Shown: positions 7,195-14,200 of the stretch, piece after piece | Layout: every line of letters begins with the position of its first letter | Numbering within the stretch: position 1 is the first letter of the stretch | From: Spirochaetaceae bacterium | GTDB taxonomy: Bacteria; Spirochaetota; Spirochaetia; Treponematales; Breznakiellaceae | DNA: 23,514 nt | Assembly (NCBI GenBank): GCA_031278295.1 | Contig: JAITKQ010000102.1 | Location: 1 to 23,514, forward strand | Direction of reading: 5' to 3' | Position numbers and translations under genes: made by a program | The notes under the pieces: generated by a model | What the model was told of the DNA's origin: nothing | Database searches by the model: none | What the model saw: the letters and a program-made list of their open reading frames with translations, nothing else

Positions 7195-8494
7195 GAGTCT
7201 TTTTTCCTTTCTTTGCGCCGATGGCGGCCTTTAACACCTCCACCGCGATATTGTTTCCCCAGAACACACCGTCCGGAGTCAGTCGCCACCCTGAGCCGTC
7301 CTGAACCAAAAAACCCGGCCCGCTCAATTCCCGCGCCTTTTCAACGATAGCCTGTTCAGCCGCCGGCCCCAAAAAACGCGCGAGCCGTGCCGGATCGTAC
7401 AAACCAAACTGAAGCTCCCCCAGCATCCGGTAATAGATCGCGTACTCCGCGCCCAGCGGCGAGACAAAACGTCTGCCCGGCGACATGGAATATATGCCAA
7501 AGCCGGCCAGCCTTCCCCCCGCGCCGGAACCGACAGGCACAAGGTCCCCGTTCCCGTACTGAATTTGTATATATTTGTACGCATCCCTGCCCGGACGGAC
7601 AAGTTTGGAAAGCTCCAGCAGCGTAAAACCCGCCGCTGTAAGCCTGTTGTAAAAAATGTTATGCCGTTCCCTGTCCGATTCGATGTCCCGTACAAAGCGC
7701 GTTTCCCCGGCCTCAATCGAGCGGGCAAGGGCCGACCCTTTATTTACCATCAGGGAATAGAAACTCACGCTGTCTATTCCGGAGGAAACGCATATTTCCG
7801 CGTCCTGTTCTATTTCTTCTATACTCTGATCGGGGTAACTATAGATGATGTCTATGCAGAGGGTTCCATCCAGTGCGGCGCGCAGGGACAGAAGCTCATC
7901 GTAAGCCTTTTCGCCGCCGTACGTGCGTCCAAGTATCTTTCTGCCGCGGTCCGAAAAGGTTTGTATGCCGATGCTGAAGCGGTTTACGCCGAATTCAGCC
8001 AGCGTCCGGGCTTTTTCCGCGTCAAGGTTATGCTGGGTCGATTCAACGGTAATTTCACAGTCGTCCGCCAGCGGGATATGACGGCGAAGCGCGTCAAAAA
8101 CAAGCGCGAACTGCCCCACGGTGAACACCGTGGGGGTGCCGCCGCCGAAGTATACCGAATTGAACGGGGCTTCCCGGATGTACGGGAACGCGCCAAAAGC
8201 CTTGATTTCTTCCGCTATGTACCCGGCGTAAGCGTCAAGATCGGTGTTTTTCCGTTCCTTCCGGTTCAGGCCGCAAAAGCTGCAAAGTTTGTCGCAATGG
8301 GGCACATGTATGTAAATGCCCCTGTCGGTATTACCGCTTTTTTCTGGGGGGGGGGGGGGTAGAGATAGTTTCTTGGTTACAGCCGTCCAGGGTTTCATGT
8401 TAAAAACCCTGTTTAGATGCCCTTTCGGCCTGCCTAGCAGGGTATCAAGGGTATGTTCGGCATCGTGGTGGGAACGGAGACGTTCATCAAACAT
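7187..8494 (-). CDS. hutW: ChuW/HutW-type radical SAM enzyme for anaerobic heme degradation
   Basis: A 435-aa radical SAM protein of the HemW/HutW group. The 4Fe-4S motif CX3CX2C is Cys67-Cys71-Cys74 (HVPHCDKLCSFCG), followed by YFGGGTP (115-121) for SAM binding and a HemW-like C-terminal part. HutW/ChuW proteins open heme without oxygen, releasing iron and a linear tetrapyrrole (anaerobilin). The assignment over coproporphyrinogen dehydrogenase or HemW rests on the leader region and on the heme-uptake neighbours. ATG 8494 is chosen because GGAGG lies 6 bases upstream and it overlaps the ATPase stop by 8 bases; the ORF extends upstream to 8578 but that part is a shadow. Residues 46-50 are encoded by a run of 14 C. 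Confidence 0.82.
   Translation of the reverse strand: MFDERLRSHHDAEHTLDTLLGRPKGHLNRVFNMKPWTAVTKKLSLPPPPPEKSGNTDRGIYIHVPHCDKLCSFCGLNRKERKNTDLDAYAGYIAEEIKAFGAFPYIREAPFNSVYFGGGTPTVFTVGQFALVFDALRRHIPLADDCEITVESTQHNLDAEKARTLAEFGVNRFSIGIQTFSDRGRKILGRTYGGEKAYDELLSLRAALDGTLCIDIIYSYPDQSIEEIEQDAEICVSSGIDSVSFYSLMVNKGSALARSIEAGETRFVRDIESDRERHNIFYNRLTAAGFTLLELSKLVRPGRDAYKYIQIQYGNGDLVPVGSGAGGRLAGFGIYSMSPGRRFVSPLGAEYAIYYRMLGELQFGLYDPARLARFLGPAAEQAIVEKARELSGPGFLVQDGSGWRLTPDGVFWGNNIAVEVLKAAIGAKKGKKTHA
8346..8359. repeat. homopolymer tract of 14 G (14 C in hutW)
   Basis: Fourteen consecutive G on the plus strand, read as C in hutW, where they encode most of five prolines (residues 46-50) ahead of the radical SAM domain. 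Tracts of this length are prone to slipped-strand changes, and any shift not divisible by three would frameshift the enzyme before its catalytic cysteines. At the present length the gene is in frame. Confidence 0.9.
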
Positions 8495-9308
8495 TGACCG
8501 CCTCCATTTGCGGAGTCCGCATGAGGCGCAACGCCGCCGTCCGCCTGGGAAGCACAAAGGGCCTGCCGTATTCGTCATACTTTACTTCCGCCCTGACGCC
8601 GTAAACTTCTTCAATGATGTCTTCCGTGAGTATTTTGTCCGGACTTCCTTCGTACAGCGTGCGTCCGTTTTTTAGCAGTACGATACGGCCGCAGTACTGG
8701 GCGGCAAGGTTCAAGTCGTGGAGCACCGCCACAACGCACTTCCCCTCGCCCTCAGCCTTCTTCCGCATCAGTTCCATGATTTCTATGCTGTGGTTAAGGT
8801 CAAGGCCGGAAGTCGCCTCGTCCAGCAGCAGGATGTCCCCTTCCTGCACAAGGCATCTGCATATTATCACCTTCTGTAGTTCGCCCCCCGAAAGACTAAG
8901 GGCGTCCCGTTCCGCCAGCTCTTCGAGTCCCAAAAGCCTTATCGCTTCCTCCACCTTTTGGCGGTCAGCCTTTACATAACCCGCCCAGCGATCCTTCATG
9001 TGGGGCAGGCGGCCCATCAGAATCAGATCGCGCGCCTGAATCGAGGCAGGCGGCCTTGAATTCTGCGGCACAAAGGCGAGGCGGCGCGAACATTCGGCAT
9101 GACCGGGCGCCGCGCCGCATCCTGAAAAAACGATTCGTCCGCTCGAAGGCTTTAAAAAGCCGAGCAGATTCTTTAGCAGGGTTGATTTTCCGGAACCGTT
9201 TGGCCCAAGTATCCCCAGAAATTCACCGGACTTTAGCGAAAGCGAAAGCTCTTTCAGGATCAAGCGCTGATGGTAGGCAAAGCTGATATTTTCGGCTTCA
9301 AGGCACAT
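8487..9308 (-). CDS. hmuV: heme ABC transporter ATP-binding protein
   Basis: A 273-aa ABC ATPase of the iron/heme/cobalamin (FepC/BtuD/HmuV) class. Walker A is GPNGSGKST (35-43), the Q-loop Gln is 82, the signature is LSGGE (139-143), Walker B is DILLLDEAT (158-166) and the switch His is 197. It powers import through the permease whose gene overlaps it by 11 bases upstream. The start has AAGGA 7 bases before ATG 9308. The C-terminus runs about 15-20 residues beyond the usual end and its last codons overlap the hutW start. All catalytic motifs are intact. Confidence 0.92.
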   Translation of the reverse strand: MCLEAENISFAYHQRLILKELSLSLKSGEFLGILGPNGSGKSTLLKNLLGFLKPSSGRIVFSGCGAAPGHAECSRRLAFVPQNSRPPASIQARDLILMGRLPHMKDRWAGYVKADRQKVEEAIRLLGLEELAERDALSLSGGELQKVIICRCLVQEGDILLLDEATSGLDLNHSIEIMELMRKKAEGEGKCVVAVLHDLNLAAQYCGRIVLLKNGRTLYEGSPDKILTEDIIEEVYGVRAEVKYDEYGRPFVLPRRTAALRLMRTPQMEAVNV

Positions 9309-10299
9309 AGGCCCGTCCTTTACCGTTAGTAACGGCGAGAAACAAAAAAAACGGCGCGCCGAAAAAGGCGGTTACCACCCCTATCGGAATTTCTACGGGA
9401 GAAAGCAGCGTCCGCGCCAGCGTGTCGGCAAACAGCAGGAACATCCCGCCCGTGTACGCCGCCAGCGGAAGCAGCCGCCCGTGCCTGTTGCCGATCAGCA
9501 ACCTGACGGCGTGTGGAACGATAAGCCCGACAAAGCCTATCATGCCGGTAAACGCTGTGGAAAAGGCCGCTATCAAACTGACCACGATCAAAAGCCGCCG
9601 CTTCAAGCTACCGACGGGAACCCCCAAAGAGTGGGCCTCCTCGTCCCCCAGAAGCAGGGCGTCCACGTCATGCCTGTGGTAAAGGAAGTACAGCAGGGCC
9701 GCAACGAGCGGAATCAGCAGAAAGCCCACCCGCGTCCACGACGCCGAACCTAGATAACCCATGGTCCAGACCATCACGCGGTAAGAATCCTGTCCGGCAA
9801 TGTACATGAAGAATGAGGTCAGCGCACCCAAAAAGGCCGACACAGCCACTCCCACTATCAGCAGCGCTGCGGTATCCGTTTTTCCGCGCCGCCCGGAGAG
9901 CCGGAATATCAGAAAGGCGGTAGCCATCGCCGTAACAAATGCAAAAAGCCCGTACAGTAGGTCGGGCAAATTGAGGATGAAGGCCGTTGCCGCGCCGGCA
10001 ACGGCCCCTGAGCTGATCCCGATAATGTAAGGGTCCGCCAGCGGGTTACGGAACACAGCCTGCGAAATCGTCCCCGCCGTGGAAAGCATCATCCCCACCA
10101 GAATCGCCATCACGATACGGGGCAGCCGTACCCCCCGCACTATCTCGGCGGCGGCGCTGCCCCTGTCCAAGCCTGCAAGTATAGCCCCCATATCGCCCGG
10201 CGGGATTTTTACCGCTCCGAAAAACAAGCCAAACAGAAAAAGCAGGGCAAGCAAAACCGACACAAGCGCGACAAGGCCGTGTATCTTACCGAATTTCAA
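9298..10299 (-). CDS. hmuU: heme ABC transporter permease (FecCD family)
   Basis: A 333-aa polytopic inner-membrane protein of the FecCD/BtuC family. It has RGVRLPRIVMAILVG (55-69), the family motif FRNPLADPYIIGISSGA (83-99), GFVGLIVPHAVRLLIGN (255-271), which contacts the ATPase, and the C-terminal SPVEIPIGVVTAFFGAPFF (300-318). About nine to ten membrane segments are visible. The start codon is TTG at 10299, overlapping the flavodoxin stop (TTGA) with GGAG 8 bases upstream; the next in-frame ATG is at residue 37, after the first membrane segment, so TTG is preferred. It forms the heme channel with the following ATPase. Confidence 0.9.
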   Translation of the reverse strand: MKFGKIHGLVALVSVLLALLFLFGLFFGAVKIPPGDMGAILAGLDRGSAAAEIVRGVRLPRIVMAILVGMMLSTAGTISQAVFRNPLADPYIIGISSGAVAGAATAFILNLPDLLYGLFAFVTAMATAFLIFRLSGRRGKTDTAALLIVGVAVSAFLGALTSFFMYIAGQDSYRVMVWTMGYLGSASWTRVGFLLIPLVAALLYFLYHRHDVDALLLGDEEAHSLGVPVGSLKRRLLIVVSLIAAFSTAFTGMIGFVGLIVPHAVRLLIGNRHGRLLPLAAYTGGMFLLFADTLARTLLSPVEIPIGVVTAFFGAPFFLFLAVTNGKGRAYVP

Positions 10300-10838
10300 G
10301 CCGGGATCTCCGCCACAGGCGGCCTCAACATGGAAAGCCAGTAAGCCGCCGCCGCCTCAATATCCTTTTCGTCGGGATGTTTTGCTGCCTCCAGGTGAAG
10401 CTTGATCCGTTCCTCGTTCATCGCGTGGGGGTTGTCCGGCGGCAACTGCTTGAACTGCTCGGTCAGCGCCGGGTCTATCCTGCCCTGGCACAGAAAACAG
10501 CCCAAAACCGTATTTTTTTCCGCCGCGACAGCCTGAACCGTCCGGCTTATATCCCTGGCGTGCCCGGAATCGGGGTACGCGCCCATCGTTCCAAAGAGGC
10601 CGACTCTGTGGCCTTCCAAGGATTTGATGTAGTTCAGCGCCTTTCGGTCGGCGTTTCCCCTGTCGGCCCAAAAACCGACAAGCACCCAGTCCGCGCCCGC
10701 CGGATCAGGGGAGTCCTCTACCGCCGCAATCCGCGTTTCAGCCAGTGCCGCCGCAAGACCCGTTCGGATACCTTCCGCCAATTTTTTTGTATTCCCGGTC
10801 TTGCTGGAATAAACTATCAACCCACGCCGTTCCGCCAT
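10296..10838 (-). CDS. flavodoxin-family protein, probable partner in heme/anaerobilin handling
   Basis: A 180-aa protein of the flavodoxin fold. The FMN phosphate loop is YSSKTGNTKKLAEGI (10-24), followed by LVGFWADRGNADRKALNYI, VGLFGTMGAYPDSGHA and GCFLCQGRIDP. The ending HPDEKDIEAAAAYW resembles the flavodoxin_3 type rather than classical electron-carrier flavodoxins. It is the first gene of the heme operon. In Fusobacterium a flavodoxin of the hmu operon (HmuF) is reported to act in heme trafficking and anaerobilin reduction beside the radical SAM enzyme. By analogy this protein may reduce the product of HutW or supply its electrons. GGAGG lies 4 bases before ATG. The flavodoxin call is firm; the specific role is inferred. 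Confidence 0.75.
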   Translation of the reverse strand: MAERRGLIVYSSKTGNTKKLAEGIRTGLAAALAETRIAAVEDSPDPAGADWVLVGFWADRGNADRKALNYIKSLEGHRVGLFGTMGAYPDSGHARDISRTVQAVAAEKNTVLGCFLCQGRIDPALTEQFKQLPPDNPHAMNEERIKLHLEAAKHPDEKDIEAAAAYWLSMLRPPVAEIPA

Positions 10839-10880
10839 AAAACCTCCACAGCTTCATTATTTTAAGCTAACTTTTGTTAT

Positions 10881-10908
10881 GTTATATTAACTTATCGCGA
10901 GCTGTCAA
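10881..10908 (-). promoter_or_regulatory. sigma70-type promoter of the heme operon with overlapping imperfect palindrome
   Basis: On the minus strand TTGACA (10908-10903) and TATAAC (10886-10881) are separated by 16 bases, a near-consensus promoter starting transcription about 36 bases before the flavodoxin ATG. The -10 lies in an imperfect palindrome, TAAGTTAATATAACATA (10893-10877), with further GTTA/TAAC half-sites just downstream. A metal- or heme-responsive repressor such as a Fur- or DtxR-family protein could bind here. The operator role is only a suggestion. Confidence 0.6.
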
Positions 10909-11265
10909 GCGGCGGCGGGGCCGCGCCTCCGATTCACGGGCAGGGTAGACGCATAGACTTTACCAACTTTTCGGGTAACAGGCGGAAGACATTGTTTACC
11001 TGTTCCTTCCCACTATAATTCGTTTACCGGCCATACTTTATCACGCTGAGACTCTTCCAAAACCAAGCGACTGTGCTCTAAACGGCCCCGGCATAGCCGG
11101 ACCGCGGTGCGAAGCGCCTCCTTCGTACCCGAAGGCACTGGCGTAAAACCCGCCTTCGGTACGCTACCGCGTAGCGGATGTGAGACCCACTGGTGGGCGG
11201 GGGCGGGCGCTTTAAAAAATACCTGCGATTCTGTAGAATATAACGGTTTGTTTAAAGGAGTTTGT
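10909..11265 (+). other. hairpin-rich region upstream of gltB with two promoter-like signals
   Basis: About 360 bases without a gene. On the plus strand TTGTTT (10992-10997), 16 bases, then a perfect TATAAT (11014-11019) forms one promoter candidate, giving a leader of about 240 bases. A second is TTTAAA (11211-11216), 17 bases, TAGAAT (11234-11239), giving a short leader. Between them are inverted repeats: CCGGCATAGCCGG at about 11088-11100, a GTACCCGAAGGC / GCCTTCGGTAC pair (11125-11136 with 11152-11162), and CGCTAC-CGC-GTAGCG (11162-11176). No known riboswitch or T-box was recognised. Confidence 0.4.
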
Positions 11266-14200
11266 ATGGGCGGATTGTACAGCAGGGAAAATGAACACGA
11301 CTCGTGCGGCATAGGCTTTGTGGCGAATATCGGCGGGCAGGCGTCGCATGAGATTCTGGAACGTGCGCTGGAAGTGCTGGAGCGGATGACGCACAGGGGT
11401 GCGGAGAGCGCGGACGACAAAACGGGGGACGGTTCCGGCGTACTGATGCAGATACCGCACGAATTCTACAAAAAGACCGTCGGCGAACTGCGGGACGGCG
11501 CGTTTGACAAAGAGGCCTCCTACGGTACGGGGCTGTTGTTCCTGCCTCCGTGCGATGAGGGGCGGCGAGGACAGGCGGACGCGATTCTGAAAAAGATTGA
11601 CATTTTTGCGGCCGATCTGGGGCTTAAAGTTCTCGCGTTGCGCGATGTACCGGTCGATTCCGGGGCGGCGGGCACGATTGCCGGCAAGTCGGAACCCCTG
11701 ATCAAACAAATATTCCTCTGTCCGGTGAACGGCGGCGAGGCCGGGCTACAGCTTAATGATTTGAATTTTCTCCTGTACCTTTTCCGCAAAAAACTTGAAA
11801 AGTACGCGCGGGCAGTAAAAACGGGCGGCTGCTATATGCCGAGCCTTTCCGCCTCCACAATCGTGTACAAAGGGATGCTGATGCCGCGCCAACTCCGTGA
11901 GTATTACCCGGAACTGACGGACGAGGCCATGAAGACCGCGGTTGCGCTGGTACATTCCCGCTTTTCCACAAACACATTCCCCGCTTGGGCGCTGGCGCAA
12001 CCCTTCCGCATGATAGCCCATAACGGCGAGATAAATACGTTGAAAGGCAACCGCTTTTGGGCGGCGGCGCGTGAAAAGCTGTACGCGCATCCCCGTTTTA
12101 CCGGTCAGATGGCCCGCCACCTTGATGATATAGTGCCGGTAATCGAGCCGGGGGCGAGCGATTCGGCAAGTTTTGACAACATGCTGGAACTCCTCGTGAT
12201 GAGCGGGCGGAGTCTGCCCCACGCGCTGATGATGCTGATACCGGAGGCATGGAACGACAAGAATCCGATAAGCGATGAATTGAAATACTTTTACGAGTAC
12301 CACGCCTGCATGATGGAGCCTTGGGACGGGCCTGCCTCTATGGTATTTTGCGACGGGCGCTATGTAGGCGGCACACTTGACAGGAATGGGCTGCGCCCGT
12401 CCCGCTATACCATCACCAGGAACGGCTTGATCGTGATGGGCAGCGAAACCGGCGTTCAGGACTTCAGGCCGGAGGAGGTTCGGTACAAGGGGCGTTTAGA
12501 GCCCGGCAAGCTGCTACTGGTTGACTTGAAGGAGGGGCGCATTATCCCCAACGACGAGGTAAAACACGCGGTCAGCACGGCTAAACCCTACGCCGGCTGG
12601 ATTAGTGAAAACCTATTGACGCTGGAGCAGGAGAAGGACGGCGACCCCATACCTGCCGACCCGTTCTACCACGAGGACAGGCGGCTACTCTTTTTAGAGC
12701 GGAGTTTCGGCTACACGCGGGAAGACTGCGAGAAGCTGCTCCTGACAATGGCGGCGACCGGCCAGGAGCCGACAAGCTCCATGGGGACAGACACCCCGCT
12801 TGCCGTATTCAGCGACAAGCCCCAGCGGGTCTATTCGTACTTTAAACAGATGTTCGCCCAGGTTACAAACCCGCCCATAGACTCGATACGGGAAGACCTT
12901 GTCATGACGCTGACAAGTTTTGCCGGCCCGAATAAAAATTTGCTGGAAGAAACGGCGGGACACTGTCGTCGTGTCAAGATAAAAAATCCCGTTATGACGG
13001 CGGCGGACATGGAGCGGCTATTTAAAATCGCGCCGGACAGGTTCAAAAGCGCGTCTTTGGATGCGGTATTTACGGTTCCGTCCGTCGGCGGCGCGGTGGA
13101 TCCCGCCTGTTCCTGCGCCTTGGAGAAGGCCTTGGACGGCCTTGTCGCCCGGGCGGTAAAGGCGGCGGCGGGCGGGGCGGCCTTCATCGTACTTTCCGAC
13201 AGGGCGGCTCTGGAACCGGGTGCCGGCCTCTGCGCGGTACCGGCGCTACTTGCCCTCGGCGCCGTCCACCACGGGCTCATCAGGGCGGGGCTGCGGATGA
13301 AGGTTTCGCTTATAGTCGAATCGGGCGAGCCGCGGGAGATAATGCACTTTGCGCTACTTTTCGGTTACGGCGCGGATCTGGTCTACCCTTACGGGGCGCT
13401 TGCGGCCATCGCCGCCCTCTGCCGGGGCTTTGACGGCAAGCGGGCGGGCGCTTACCCCGATGCCTGTCATAACTACCTGAAGGGCCTACAGAAGGCGATG
13501 CTCAAGGTGATGAGCAAGATGGGAACGAGTACGCTACGTTCCTACCGCGGGGCGCAGATTTTCGAGGCGGTGGGTCTCGGCCCTGAAATTATCGAAAAGT
13601 GCTTTTGCGGCACGGCAAGCAGGATAGGCGGGGCGGGCTTCGCCGATCTTGAAGCCGAGGCTTTGGAACGCCGCGTTCTGGCGGTGGAGGCTGAGGGGCG
13701 TATCAGGGACGCTACCCGTCCCGCCCCGGAAGACTACCTGCTGTACGGCGACGGCCAGTACCGCTGGCGGCGTAACGGCGAAAGACACGCATGGAATCCG
13801 GAGACGATACACCTGCTGCAATGGTCAACCCGCACGGCGGACTATGCCAAATTCAAACAGTTCAGCGCGGCGGCGAACAGCCTGAACCAAAGCCCGCACG
13901 TGATTCGCGGACTCTTGGACTTTGCCAGGCCCGGCACGGTAAAGGGTGCGCCAGCCGCCGCTATCCGGATAAGCGAGGTGGAAAGCGCTGAAAGCATAAT
14001 GAAACGTTTTACGACGGGCGCGATGTCCTTCGGTTCGATTTCAAAGGAGGCGCACGAGACGATAGCGAAGGCGCTTAATTCTATACAGGGCAGGTCCAAT
14101 TCCGGCGAGGGCGGCGAGGATCCGGCGCGTTTTGAGCGGAAGCCTGACGGTAGCTGGACGCGGAGTGCGATAAAGCAGGTCGCTTCCGGACGTTTCGGCG

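Noticed and set aside
8495..8578. 28 extra N-terminal codons for hutW
   Set aside because: They lie inside the ABC ATPase coding sequence in another frame, while the ATG at 8494 has an ideal ribosome site and a small overlap typical of this operon.
11107..11265. 53-codon N-terminal extension of gltB
   Set aside because: GltB enzymes expose a near N-terminal cysteine after a short propeptide; the extension has no similarity and the ribosome site AAAGGAG serves ATG 11266.
10909..11265. tRNA or known riboswitch in the gltB upstream region
   Set aside because: No cloverleaf, T-box or recognised aptamer core could be found by eye; only simple inverted repeats.
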